A DNA stretch of 30,472 nt. It comes from a virus. The DNA lies in IMG/VR virus record IMGVR_UViG_3300044627_000458, positions 1-30,472 of that record; one strand, written 5' to 3'. The notes below the pieces were generated by a model. That model worked only from the letters and a program-made list of their open reading frames with translations. It was not told where the DNA came from and did not search any database. Position numbers and translations under genes: made by a program. Numbering within the stretch: position 1 is the first letter of the stretch; each line of letters begins with the position of its first letter. Below are positions 8,089 through 15,291 of the stretch, piece by piece.

Positions 8089-8548
8089 TTTAGTATTACT
8101 ATCTTGTGGTTCAAGAAAAGTACAAATAAACACTACAGAAATTAAAAAAGATTCAAGTGTAACTACAACTCAAATAGATAGTAGTAAATCTATTAAAACT
8201 ACAGATGATTCTACTAATATTAATATTGATACTGAAGAAACTGAAATTTGTATAATTCCCTTAGATTCTACAAAAGAAATTAAAGTAAATGGTAAAACGT
8301 ATTTTAACGTGAAATTACGCATTAAAAAACGTAAAGACAATACTACATACCAAAATACTAATAAAGTTGCTCAAATCGATTTAAAACACGTTATAAAGCA
8401 TACTGAAGCTAAAAGTTCTACCAAACAAAACACTAAAGTTAAAAATATAGACAAAAAAGAAAGTATTTTAAACTATTGGTGGATTTTATTAATAATCATC
8501 TTAATTTATTTAGCTTACAAATGGCAAAACAAACTACGACTACTTTAA
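8060..8548 (+). CDS. Probable unimolecular spanin (lipoprotein with C-terminal TM)
   Basis: The product has 162 residues. The N-terminus is a lipoprotein signal (MKKHLYILVSLVLLSC, with Cys16 as lipid site). The middle is a Ser/Thr/Lys-rich periplasmic segment, and residues about 139-153 (YWWILLIIILIYLAY) form a C-terminal membrane helix. An outer-membrane lipid anchor and an inner-membrane helix in one protein is the architecture of u-spanins such as T1 gp11, which fuse the two membranes in the last step of lysis. It overlaps the lysozyme gene by 29 bases in another frame, typical of lysis cassettes. Topology is predicted by eye. Confidence 0.7.
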   Translation: MKKHLYILVSLVLLSCGSRKVQINTTEIKKDSSVTTTQIDSSKSIKTTDDSTNINIDTEETEICIIPLDSTKEIKVNGKTYFNVKLRIKKRKDNTTYQNTNKVAQIDLKHVIKHTEAKSSTKQNTKVKNIDKKESILNYWWILLIIILIYLAYKWQNKLRLL

Positions 8549-8655
8549 AAATTGAAAAAGATATTTCAAGACCAAATATTCACGCTAAATCTAAAAGTTC
8601 TAAATTAAAAACTTCTAAGAACTATAAAAAGCAATATACAGGACAAGGTAGATAA
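8521..8655 (+). CDS. Small basic hypothetical protein
   Basis: The product has 44 residues and is very basic, with a Ser/Lys-rich centre (IHAKSKSSKLKTSKNYKKQY) ending GQGR. It overlaps the end of the spanin gene by 28 bases. Similar short basic proteins near lysis genes occur in Bacteroidetes phages as far as I recall; function unknown. It may bind nucleic acid, from its charge alone. Confidence 0.6.
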   Translation: MAKQTTTTLKIEKDISRPNIHAKSKSSKLKTSKNYKKQYTGQGR

Positions 8656-8815
8656 AATACTTTTTTAAGCTATATTATATATATTATTATATTATATTAT
8701 AATTTAGTTATATATTTAGTATTATTATATTATATTATATTTTTTAGTTATATATTTAACTATATTTAGTGTTATATTATATATATTATTAAAATTAAAA
8801 ATAAAATAAATCAGC
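8656..8815. repeat. AT-only repeat region, possible origin or unwinding element
   Basis: About 150 bases are almost only A and T, made of TATATTAT-type runs. The 16-mer TTTAGTTATATATTTA occurs at 8703-8718 and again at 8743-8758, and TATATTTAGT at 8711 and 8761. No gene is visible here. Such a region melts easily and could be a replication origin, unwinding element or packaging-related site. No DnaA-box cluster is seen, so the role is a guess. Confidence 0.4.
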
Positions 8816-8910
8816 CGTTTTAACGCATTGTTTTTATGTCGGGTATACAAGTATATCAAAACACAAAGAAAGTTCGTTAGAAACGCTTAAAATGCAATAT
8901 ACGATATGTT

Positions 8911-9279
8911 ATGGCTAAAAAAGTAAGTAGAAGTTCGTTAGTTAAAAAGTTAGATACAATTTTCAGTCAATACATACGCCAAAGATACGCAGTAAATGGT
9001 GTAGCTGAGTGTATTACTTGTGGTAAGCAAGATGAATGGCGTAAACTACAGGCGGGCCATTTTATGAGTAGAAGGCATTACTCAACACGTTGGAACGAAG
9101 ATAACGTACAAGTTCAATGTTATGCTTGTAATGTTATGCGAAGTGGTGAACAATACTTATACTCAAAATACTTGGGTGAAACAATGTCAATAACTTTATT
9201 AAATGAATCGAGAAAAACAGTTAAATTTGCCGATGTAGATTTGCTCGAAAAAATAGAATACTATAAAAGTAAAATATAA
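8911..9279 (+). CDS. NinG-like recombination nuclease
   Basis: The product has 122 residues. It shows the NinG (Rap) pattern: C34-x2-C37, then LQAGHF with His50, MSRRHYSTRW, and C70-x2-C73. The Cys pairs would bind zinc in an HNH-like fold. Lambda NinG is a structure-specific endonuclease acting on recombination intermediates. It would fit here with the ERF protein and exonuclease. It is about half the length of lambda NinG, so it is a compact member. It is the last gene before the terminator at 9312. Confidence 0.85.
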   Translation: MAKKVSRSSLVKKLDTIFSQYIRQRYAVNGVAECITCGKQDEWRKLQAGHFMSRRHYSTRWNEDNVQVQCYACNVMRSGEQYLYSKYLGETMSITLLNESRKTVKFADVDLLEKIEYYKSKI

Positions 9280-9311
9280 TTTGTCTGTTCTTTGTTATTT
9301 CTTTGAAAATT

Positions 9312-9339
9312 GGGTAGTTTAATAGCTACCCTTTTTTTT
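9312..9339 (+). terminator. Intrinsic terminator after ninG-like gene
   Basis: A stem GGGTAG (9312-9317) pairs with CTACCC (9326-9331) and is followed by eight T residues. It marks the end of the long late transcript and insulates the early promoter at 9344-9398. Confidence 0.9.
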
Positions 9340-9343
9340 GCTT

Positions 9344-9398
9344 AAATGTTAAAGTTTTGTTAAAAAAAATTAGTATATACTTTTTTAATATACATTTG
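9344..9398 (+). promoter_or_regulatory. Early promoter region A with GTTAAA direct-repeat box
   Basis: The -7 type box TACATTTG (9391-9398, consensus TAnnTTTG) lies 29 bases before the ATG at 9428. Upstream is GTTAAAGTTTTGTTAAAA (9348-9365), two GTTAAA units 11 bases apart. The 22 bases 9344-9365 are identical to 20375-20396, and a close copy lies at 14897. No TTG element is seen at the usual spacing, so the box may bind an activator or repressor. Confidence 0.6.
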
Positions 9399-9427
9399 CT
9401 CCATCAAACAATAACAAATAACAAATT

Positions 9428-9532
9428 ATGAAAACATTTTTAAAAAACTTTATTCAGAAGGCCGAGTACCAATACACATTTTGCTTTATAGCAGCAATGT
9501 ATTTTTTATTACAAATAATTTTTAGATACTAA
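9428..9532 (+). CDS. Small membrane protein
   Basis: The product has 34 residues, with an N-terminal charged part (MKTFLKNFIQKAEYQY) and one hydrophobic segment (TFCFIAAMYFLLQIIF, about 17-32). It is the first gene after promoter region A and ends in TAATG with the next start. A small early membrane protein; function unknown. Confidence 0.6.
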   Translation: MKTFLKNFIQKAEYQYTFCFIAAMYFLLQIIFRY

Positions 9533-9720
9533 TGAAAGATTTAATAGATTACCAAAGATTTCAAATTGAAGCATTACAAAGAAATGTTTGCAAAATGAAT
9601 AGTTTACTATCACAGTTAGAAACTTACTGCTTTGAATTAGCAGCAGATGATTGCCCTACAGATTACAAAAGAATAATTAAACAACAGATTTATAATTTAA
9701 AACAAGAACAAAATGCCTAA
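9532..9720 (+). CDS. Hypothetical protein
   Basis: The product has 62 residues and is mostly helical and coiled-coil-like (FQIEALQRNVCKMNSLLSQL), with three Cys and a Lys/Gln-rich end. Its start is coupled to the previous gene (TAATG), and it overlaps the ERF gene by 8 bases, so it belongs to the recombination operon. Family not recognised. Confidence 0.7.
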   Translation: MKDLIDYQRFQIEALQRNVCKMNSLLSQLETYCFELAADDCPTDYKRIIKQQIYNLKQEQNA

Positions 9721-10288
9721 AACAGAAATGACATTAGCAGAAAAACTATCTAAAATACAGGTAGAATTTAAGTCGAATAAAAGTAGATTTAATAGCTTTG
9801 GTAAATATAACTTTAGAAGTGCTGAAGATATATTAGAAGGATTAAAACCATTTAACGAAAAGTATGGTGTTTACTTTACTATTCGTGAAGAAGTAAGTGT
9901 AATATTTGAAACTACACCAATACTAATTTCTACTGCTACTATTCACGATAACAACGAAATTAACGAAATAGAAGCTACTGCAATTGTCGGTGTAGATTTA
10001 CAACAAAAAGGTATGCAAGTTCCACAACAGTTTGGTTCTGCTTCATCTTATGGTAAAAAGTATGCATTAGGCAACCTGTTACTAATTGACGATACACAAG
10101 ATGCTGATGCTACTAATTCACACGGTAAAGAAAGTAAACCTGTAACAGAAGATAAATGGCTAAACAAAAATACACCTGAATTTAATCAAGCTATTGAATA
10201 TTTAAAAAAAGGTGGTAATATTGCAACGATAGAAAATAAATATAAATTAGCAAAATCAGTAAAAGAAGAACTTTTAAAAATCAAGTAA
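9713..10288 (+). CDS. erf: ERF-family single-strand annealing protein
   Basis: The product has 191 residues. It has the ERF family layout: an N-terminal MTLAEKLSKIQVEF helix, FNSFGKYNFRSAEDI (about 27-41), a central beta core with TTPILISTATI, and the diagnostic stretch QFGSASSYGKKYALGNLLLI (about 105-124) followed by an acidic DDTQDAD. ERF proteins anneal complementary single strands and allow phage recombination and genome circularisation. The C-terminus is variable, as in the family. A RecE-like exonuclease is encoded at 15292, and an SSB-like protein follows directly. Confidence 0.9.
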   Translation: MPKTEMTLAEKLSKIQVEFKSNKSRFNSFGKYNFRSAEDILEGLKPFNEKYGVYFTIREEVSVIFETTPILISTATIHDNNEINEIEATAIVGVDLQQKGMQVPQQFGSASSYGKKYALGNLLLIDDTQDADATNSHGKESKPVTEDKWLNKNTPEFNQAIEYLKKGGNIATIENKYKLAKSVKEELLKIK

Positions 10289-10290
10289 AT

Positions 10291-10587
10291 ATGAGTACAT
10301 TAATTAATTTTAGTTTAAGGGTAGATAAACTACCAAAAGAAAAGTTTGTAATTGGTAAAGATGGTGCAGTATACTACAACGGCACAATATCAATTAGTGA
10401 TGAAACAAACCAATGGGGACAAAATGTTTCTATTACTGATTCACAAACACAAGAAGAACGTGAAGCTAAAAAAGCAAAAAACTATCTTGGCAACGGTAAA
10501 GTAGTTTGGACAGATGGTAAAGTAACAACTGCTACAAAGCAAGAAGCAAAAGCAGCAGTAGAAGAAACTTCGGATTTACCATTTTAG
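10291..10587 (+). CDS. SSB-like single-strand DNA-binding protein
   Basis: The product has 98 residues. The first half looks like a beta-barrel (INFSLRVDKLPKEKFVIGKD, then YYNGTISISDETNQWGQNVS), the second half is charged, and the protein ends in DLPF, the acidic-hydrophobic tip by which SSB proteins bind partners. It starts two bases after the ERF gene. I infer a small OB-fold single-strand binding protein working with ERF. It is shorter than host SSB and not a clear sequence match. Confidence 0.6.
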   Translation: MSTLINFSLRVDKLPKEKFVIGKDGAVYYNGTISISDETNQWGQNVSITDSQTQEEREAKKAKNYLGNGKVVWTDGKVTTATKQEAKAAVEETSDLPF

Positions 10588-10594
10588 ATTTAAT

Positions 10595-10617
10595 AGGGGT
10601 GTAAAAGCCCCTTTTTT
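10595..10617 (+). terminator. Intrinsic terminator after SSB-like gene
   Basis: A 6-bp stem AGGGGT (10595-10600) pairs with GCCCCT (10607-10612, one G-U pair), loop GTAAAA, followed by a T run to 10617. It may attenuate transcription into the ATPase gene 12 bases downstream, for which no separate promoter is seen. Confidence 0.75.
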
Positions 10618-10628
10618 AATAAAGACAA

Positions 10629-11477
10629 ATGACAATAGACAAAGATTCGCACAGATTAATAATGCAGTTGTATGAAGAAGAATGTTATATAAACCCTTTA
10701 GAAAAAATAGAATATCCGTTACCTGCTATTTCATTTGGAACTAAATCATTTGAAACAAAAGATGGTGTAATTGAATATCCTATTCCTGTAGGAACTTATG
10801 GTAACTTTAGCTTTGTACAAGCACCGCCTAAAAGCAAGAAAACATTTTTTATTAGTTTACTTTCAGCAGTATATTTAAACGATGAAATAAACGGAATATC
10901 AGGTGATTTAAAAGGGAATAGAAAAGGTAAACATTTAATTCATTTTGACACAGAACAAGGTAATTTTCACGCTTCTTTAGTTTTTAAAAGACCAATGGAA
11001 ATGTCCGGTAATAAAATAGAAAACTATCACACTTACGCATTAAGACAACTAAGCGCAAAAGATAGAATTGATTTTATAGAATATTGCCTTTATGAAAAGT
11101 TAGAAGGTAAAGAAATAGGTTTAGTAATTATAGATGGTATTGCAGATTTATGTTCAGATGTAAACAATATTGAAGAATCTAATTTAGTTGTCCAGAAGCT
11201 AATGAAATGGACAAAGGAACTGCATTGTCACATTGTAACTGTTATTCACTCTAATTTTGGAACTGATAAACCTACAGGGCATTTAGGTTCAGCATTAGAA
11301 AAGAAGGCCGAAACACAAATACAATTAGAACTAAACACAGTAAACAAAGAATTAGTAACCGTATCGTGTAAAAGAAGTAGAAATACAAGTTTTGAAAACT
11401 TTAGTTTTAAAGTAAACAAAGCAGGTTTACCACAAGTAGAAGGTAATTTATACGATGTATTAAAAGGAGTATTTTAA
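10629..11477 (+). CDS. RecA-fold (RepA/AAA_25-like) ATPase, possible helicase
   Basis: The product has 282 residues. It resembles RepA-type hexameric helicases and related RecA-fold ATPases: a P-loop-like APPKSKKTFF (65-74), a HFDTEQ strand with a likely catalytic acid (105-110), Walker B GLVIIDG (164-170), and TVIHSN (204-209) where RepA-like proteins have a conserved His. The P-loop is unusual: the Gly before Lys-Thr is replaced by Lys. It may load or drive replication, since no other helicase is recognised. A role as recombination mediator is also possible. Confidence 0.7.
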   Translation: MTIDKDSHRLIMQLYEEECYINPLEKIEYPLPAISFGTKSFETKDGVIEYPIPVGTYGNFSFVQAPPKSKKTFFISLLSAVYLNDEINGISGDLKGNRKGKHLIHFDTEQGNFHASLVFKRPMEMSGNKIENYHTYALRQLSAKDRIDFIEYCLYEKLEGKEIGLVIIDGIADLCSDVNNIEESNLVVQKLMKWTKELHCHIVTVIHSNFGTDKPTGHLGSALEKKAETQIQLELNTVNKELVTVSCKRSRNTSFENFSFKVNKAGLPQVEGNLYDVLKGVF

Positions 11478-11478
11478 G

Positions 11479-11769
11479 ATGCAATTAGAAAACAAAATTC
11501 AGGAACTAAAAACAGAAGCAGCACGAATGGAATTACATTGGTGTGATAATAGGGAAATGCTGCATTACTTTAGAACACTACAGGCTGATTTACATTTAAT
11601 TGAAAGATTGTGTAATAGAGAATCTAAATTTGATTACATTGCGCTCGAAGAAGTAATAAACGGATTGCAAGATAAAGATGAAACACTAACTGATATAACT
11701 GTTAACTTTCAAATTAAACCGATACAACGTGAACGAAAAGAAGCACGTATAACCGCTAAAATGTTTTAA
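11479..11769 (+). CDS. Hypothetical protein
   Basis: The product has 96 residues with a helical N-terminal half (MQLENKIQELKTEAARMELH) and a C-terminus rich in Arg/Lys (RERKEARITAKMF). It is preceded by AAGGAG nine bases before the ATG, one of the few Shine-Dalgarno-like sequences here. It begins one base after the ATPase stop and is therefore likely to be co-translated with it. Family unknown. Confidence 0.75.
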   Translation: MQLENKIQELKTEAARMELHWCDNREMLHYFRTLQADLHLIERLCNRESKFDYIALEEVINGLQDKDETLTDITVNFQIKPIQRERKEARITAKMF

Positions 11770-11771
11770 TT

Positions 11772-11984
11772 ATGATTTTATTTCTTGTTTGCTTTTGTGT
11801 AATTTGTTTAATAGTATTTCAGTTTGTGGACTGCGAAATACTTATTACTCCAATTAAAGGTGTAATGCTCGGTGCATTATATAACGATGATGATTTTGAA
11901 GATGAAGTAGAACATACTATACAAGTGCTCTTATTTGTAATTTCATTTTCTTTTGTATGGACAACAAATGGCTCAACCAAGTAG
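11772..11984 (+). CDS. Small membrane protein
   Basis: The product has 70 residues. Two hydrophobic segments (about 1-18, MILFLVCFCVICLIVF, and about 50-62, IQVLLFVISFSFVW) flank an acidic loop (NDDDFEDEVE). It overlaps the sigma-like gene by 28 bases. A two-pass inner membrane protein of unknown role. Confidence 0.6.
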   Translation: MILFLVCFCVICLIVFQFVDCEILITPIKGVMLGALYNDDDFEDEVEHTIQVLLFVISFSFVWTTNGSTK

Positions 11985-12496
11985 CACAGCACCACAAAGA
12001 ATGGATTAAGATAATTAATTCGTTTGGTGAATATGATTACGCTGAAGATATTGTGCAAGAAACGTACATAGCTTTGTACAAGTATGCTGATGCTACAAAG
12101 ATTATAGATGCTTCAGGCAATGTTAGAAAGGGTTATGTGTTTTTTACGCTTAAAAGTTTATTCTTTCAGTACTATAACAAGAAAATGAAAGTAAATAAAG
12201 TTTCTATAGATGAACAGTTTACCTTGTTTGATGATTCTAATTTAGATGAACACAATGCTTATAATGATATTTGTTTGCTAATAGATGAAGAAATAAAAAA
12301 TTGGCATTGGTACGACGAAAAACTATTTAAACTTTATAGGGATTCTGATATGTCGATGCGTGATATAGCAAAAGAAACAAACATTAGTTTAATATCAATT
12401 TTTAATTCAATAAAAAACTACAAAGAAATTTTAAACACTAAATTCAATAAAGATTATCAGGATTACATTAATAACGATTATAACGGAATTTACTAA
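11957..12496 (+). CDS. Phage sigma-70-like factor
   Basis: The product has 179 residues. Residues 28-45 (YAEDIVQETYIALYKYAD) match sigma region 2, which contacts core polymerase, and residues about 122-160 (DMSMRDIAKETNISLISIFN) form a region 4-type helix-turn-helix. The linker is short and acidic. Such proteins are frequent in Bacteroidetes phages and would redirect host RNA polymerase to phage promoters. The late leaders at 1368 and 20987, which lack the host -7 box, are candidate targets. Alternatively it is a divergent DNA-binding protein without sigma activity. Confidence 0.7.
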   Translation: MDNKWLNQVAQHHKEWIKIINSFGEYDYAEDIVQETYIALYKYADATKIIDASGNVRKGYVFFTLKSLFFQYYNKKMKVNKVSIDEQFTLFDDSNLDEHNAYNDICLLIDEEIKNWHWYDEKLFKLYRDSDMSMRDIAKETNISLISIFNSIKNYKEILNTKFNKDYQDYINNDYNGIY

Positions 12497-12507
12497 AACA
12501 AAAAATT

Positions 12508-12888
12508 ATGGCACGAGGTAGAAAAAAAGCAGCAGGTTTAGGTGATACCATAGAACAAATCACAGAAGCAACAGGAATTAAAGCAGTTGTAGAAAAGTTT
12601 AGCAAAGTAACAGGTGTGGATTGTGGGTGTGATAAACGAAAAGAAGTATTAAACAAATTATTTTCTTATCACAAACCTAATTGTTTGGTAGAAGAAGATT
12701 ATAATTATTTGACTGATTTATTTGCAGTATTAAAAGACCAATTAACAGTTAATCAGCAATACAAGTTAATAGATATTTATTATAGAATTTTTAATAAAAA
12801 AATAGAAAATTCAAACTGCGCTTCTTGTTGGAGGGATAGAGTAAACGAAATTAGAAAAGTTTACAACGAATACACAATAGATGCTTAA
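12508..12888 (+). CDS. Conserved hypothetical protein with Cys motifs
   Basis: The product has 126 residues. It begins with a basic segment (MARGRKKAAGLGDTIEQITE), then GVDCGCDKRKEVLN (about 36-49), a helical centre and a C-x2-C near the end (NCASCWRDRV). The DCGCDKR stretch recurs in Bacteroidetes phage proteins that I remember as uncharacterised. The four Cys could bind a metal. It overlaps the next gene by 8 bases. Confidence 0.7.
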   Translation: MARGRKKAAGLGDTIEQITEATGIKAVVEKFSKVTGVDCGCDKRKEVLNKLFSYHKPNCLVEEDYNYLTDLFAVLKDQLTVNQQYKLIDIYYRIFNKKIENSNCASCWRDRVNEIRKVYNEYTIDA

Positions 12889-13273
12889 TTGGAAAGAAGA
12901 AGATTTATTTAATTGGTTAAAGGAAAATAAATTTCCTGATTTAGTTAAATCTAAAAATCAAATGTCAAGATGGGATTGTTACTCACCTGACACTAAATTT
13001 AGGTTGGAACTAAAATGCAGAAAAGCACATTACGATACTTTACTACTTGAAAAGAAAAAGTACGATGCAATGATAGAAGAATGTGAAAAGCATTTAGATA
13101 TTCCTTTGTATATTAATTCAACACCGCAAGGTATATTTTCGTTTAACCTTTTAAAAATATTACCAATATGGGAAATTAATTATTTAAATCCTGCAACTAC
13201 ACAATTTACAAACACAAACAGAATAGCAAAAGAAGTAACATATTTACAAATCAAATTAGCAGAACAATTATGA
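12881..13273 (+). CDS. Putative PD-(D/E)XK nuclease
   Basis: The product has 130 residues. Asp32 in RWDCYSP and the ELK motif (Glu43-x-Lys45) with an 11-residue spacing fit the PD-(D/E)XK core, followed by a helix (LLLEKKKYDAMIEE) that would carry supporting residues. Small phage enzymes of this fold cut recombination junctions or damaged DNA. It sits in the operon with the ATPase and methyltransferase. The fold is inferred from this motif alone. Confidence 0.5.
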   Translation: MLNWKEEDLFNWLKENKFPDLVKSKNQMSRWDCYSPDTKFRLELKCRKAHYDTLLLEKKKYDAMIEECEKHLDIPLYINSTPQGIFSFNLLKILPIWEINYLNPATTQFTNTNRIAKEVTYLQIKLAEQL

Positions 13274-13626
13274 AAGAAAACCCAATACAATTAGAATACC
13301 TAAAATCAGTATTACTATCGCAGTTATTACTTGAATCAAATGAAAATTTGTATTTTACAAAGCAATACAAGCAGCAGATTAAACACAAAATTAACTCTTT
13401 AAATAAAGATTTAGAAGAAGTAGTACGTACAGAATATGCAACAATTTATAAAACTGATGCAGAAATGACAACAAACATTTTAAACGCAATAGAAGATGTA
13501 ATTTATAAGTTACAAACCTGCACTATAGATGAAATTGTAATGATAAATGCAGTAATTGATAAATACAAAGAAAATAAAGAATGGTTTGCTGAATATGCAC
13601 AAGCAGAATTTTTAAGAATAGAATAA
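13270..13626 (+). CDS. Hypothetical protein
   Basis: The product has 118 residues, nearly all helical (LKSVLLSQLLLESNENLYFT), acidic at the end and without motifs I recognise. It overlaps the candidate nuclease by 4 bases (ATGA), so it is translationally coupled and may be its partner. Confidence 0.7.
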   Translation: MKENPIQLEYLKSVLLSQLLLESNENLYFTKQYKQQIKHKINSLNKDLEEVVRTEYATIYKTDAEMTTNILNAIEDVIYKLQTCTIDEIVMINAVIDKYKENKEWFAEYAQAEFLRIE

Positions 13627-13642
13627 TTTTATTTAATTATAT

Positions 13643-14206
13643 ATGAAATATAAAATAATTTATGCTGACCCGCCTTGGAGTTATTATAATGATAGTACTG
13701 CAAAACAAAATTGCACAACTATAAAAGGGATGAGGAGACCACCATATCCAGTAATGAGTTCAAATGATATAAAAAATTTACCTGTAAAAAAAATTACTGA
13801 TGATGATGCTATTCTTTTTATATGGACTACAGATTATCATTTATCAAAATGTATTGATGTTATAAATTCTTGGGGATTTAATTATAAAACAATAGGTTTT
13901 GTTTGGAATAAAAAAAATAAAAAAGGTTTACCTGTTTGTTTTATGGGTGCTTATACAATGAAAAGCGGAACAGAATTATGCCTTCTTGCTACAAAAGGAA
14001 AAAATGCTCATAAATTAGTTTTAAAGCATAATGTTAGAGCATTAATTGAAAGTGAAAGAGAACATCACTCAAAAAAACCAAATGAAGTAAGGACAAGAAT
14101 AGTTGAACTTCTTGGAGATTTACCAAGAGTAGAATTATTTGCTCGTGAAAAATTTGAAGGATGGGATGTTTGGGGTAATGAAATAAATAATTCATTTTCT
14201 TTTTAA
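13643..14206 (+). CDS. MT-A70 family DNA N6-adenine methyltransferase
   Basis: The product has 187 residues. The catalytic motif DPPW is at residues 9-12 (IIYADPPWSYY), and the SAM-binding part is near the C-terminus (RVELFAREKFEGWDVWGNE), the order typical of MT-A70 enzymes. It transfers a methyl group from SAM to the N6 of adenine in DNA. No restriction enzyme lies nearby, so it is an orphan methylase, probably for protection against host restriction or for regulation. The codon pattern is somewhat different (more AAA/AAT, few tight overlaps), which may indicate separate acquisition. Confidence 0.92.
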   Translation: MKYKIIYADPPWSYYNDSTAKQNCTTIKGMRRPPYPVMSSNDIKNLPVKKITDDDAILFIWTTDYHLSKCIDVINSWGFNYKTIGFVWNKKNKKGLPVCFMGAYTMKSGTELCLLATKGKNAHKLVLKHNVRALIESEREHHSKKPNEVRTRIVELLGDLPRVELFAREKFEGWDVWGNEINNSFSF

Positions 14207-14466
14207 TGGCAAAAAAACAAGAAGTAAAATACTACCCTGCACATCAAGAACTAAATGATATGCGAATTTGCCACCAAAATAATTTAGCTTATGTAATAGT
14301 TCCTGCAGGTGGTAATAAGTATTGGATTAGCAAGTACAGTTTAAACGATTTACACAGGCAAATTTATTTAGAAGAAAATAACGTGAGAAAAGAATTTAGC
14401 CAATACGAAGCAGATAAAAAGATTATGGAACTTTACACACAACACTCAAAACGATTTAAAAAATGA
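14206..14466 (+). CDS. Hypothetical protein
   Basis: The product has 86 residues: a basic start (MAKKQEVKYYPAHQELNDMR), a small beta-prone middle (AYVIVPAGGNKYWISKY) and a helical charged end. It shares TAATG with the methyltransferase stop and overlaps the DUF3310 gene by 4 bases. Function unknown. Confidence 0.7.
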   Translation: MAKKQEVKYYPAHQELNDMRICHQNNLAYVIVPAGGNKYWISKYSLNDLHRQIYLEENNVRKEFSQYEADKKIMELYTQHSKRFKK

Positions 14467-14684
14467 CACCAAACCACTACGACAATAACAAAAGCTACGA
14501 TGTAATAGATTTTGTAAAAGATTATGATTTGAACTTTAACGAAGGCAATGTAATTAAATATGTAGCACGTGCAAGAAAGAAAGACAATCACATAAAAGAT
14601 TTAGAAAAAGCAATAGATTATTTAGAAAGAGAATTAACACACGTAAGAAAAGAACAAGCAAAATGGATAGAACTGAACAAATAG
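14463..14684 (+). CDS. DUF3310 family protein
   Basis: The product has 73 residues. It matches the DUF3310 pattern: a leading HYD followed by YDVIDFVKDYDLNFNEGNVI and KYVARARKKDNHIKDLEKAI. These small proteins are widespread in phages, sometimes named nucleotide kinase-like, but have no proven activity. It overlaps the next gene by 22 bases. Confidence 0.88.
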   Translation: MTPNHYDNNKSYDVIDFVKDYDLNFNEGNVIKYVARARKKDNHIKDLEKAIDYLERELTHVRKEQAKWIELNK

Positions 14685-14830
14685 AATTTGAAACATTAGA
14701 ATTAGAATTTAGATTAACGCAGCTACTCAAGAAACGAGAACAACTATATTTGAAAGGTAGCAATGATGAAAAGCTAAATGATAAAATTAGAGCAATACAA
14801 CACGAATTAAGAAATAAGGGTAGCAATTAG
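14663..14830 (+). CDS. Small coiled-coil hypothetical protein
   Basis: The product has 55 residues, highly charged and helical (ETLELEFRLTQLLKKREQLY). Its start overlaps the end of the DUF3310 gene, and its stop codon lies inside the terminator stem. Probably an oligomeric small protein; function unknown. Confidence 0.6.
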   Translation: MDRTEQIEFETLELEFRLTQLLKKREQLYLKGSNDEKLNDKIRAIQHELRNKGSN

Positions 14831-14838
14831 CTACCTTT
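14816..14838 (+). terminator. Probable intrinsic terminator
   Basis: The stem AAGGGTAGC (14816-14824) pairs with GCTACCTTT (14830-14838, one G-U pair), loop AATTA, followed by an interrupted T run. The stem matches the GGGTAGC family of the other terminators but overlaps the last codons of the upstream gene. The weaker T tract makes it less certain. Confidence 0.6.
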
Positions 14839-14896
14839 GTTCATTAAAATAGTTTGTTCACGTAAACGTAAACACAAAATAAAAGTGAACAGTAAG

Positions 14897-14947
14897 TGTT
14901 AAAGTTTTACTAAAATGTATTTTGTATTAATAACTTGTTTATATTTG
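14897..14947 (+). promoter_or_regulatory. Early promoter region B with GTTAAA box
   Basis: GTTAAAGTTTTACTAAAA begins at 14898, and the -7 type box TATATTTG lies at 14940-14947, with 42 bases from start to start (43 in region A). The second repeat is degenerate (ACTAAA). A TTTG at 14921 could act as a -33 element at a short spacing. The ATG of the next gene is 24 bases downstream. Confidence 0.6.
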
Positions 14948-14971
14948 CTTATAATTTAAAAACAAAGACAA

Positions 14972-15088
14972 ATGGCATACTCAAAAAATCCTTTACCAAA
15001 ACGAGAAACTATATTTGAAATACAATATAGATTAAAACAAGAAGCAAAAGAATTACTAAACAAACTAAAAGAACAAAAAAATGACTAA
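14972..15088 (+). CDS. Small basic hypothetical protein
   Basis: The product has 38 residues, basic and helical (ETIFEIQYRLKQEAKELLNK). First gene of the unit started by promoter region B; overlaps the next gene by 8 bases. Function unknown. Confidence 0.6.
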   Translation: MAYSKNPLPKRETIFEIQYRLKQEAKELLNKLKEQKND

Positions 15089-15290
15089 GACAGAAATTTT
15101 ACAAGAACTACAACTACTAACTGATTTAGCAAGTACAATGAATGATTCATTTACTTATAACAAGCTAACTAAAGTTATAACTTCTTTAGAATCTTTATGG
15201 CAAACAGAATATGCCTACTTTGAAGAAATTAAACAAGTATTAAACTACGATGAAACAATGGACAATTTAAACCAATTAAACATTAGATAA
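15081..15290 (+). CDS. Hypothetical protein
   Basis: The product has 69 residues and is an all-helical, acidic protein (MTKTEILQELQLLTDLASTM). It ends one base before the exonuclease gene. It may be an accessory to that nuclease, but I recognise no family. Confidence 0.7.
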   Translation: MTKTEILQELQLLTDLASTMNDSFTYNKLTKVITSLESLWQTEYAYFEEIKQVLNYDETMDNLNQLNIR

Positions 15291-15291
15291 A

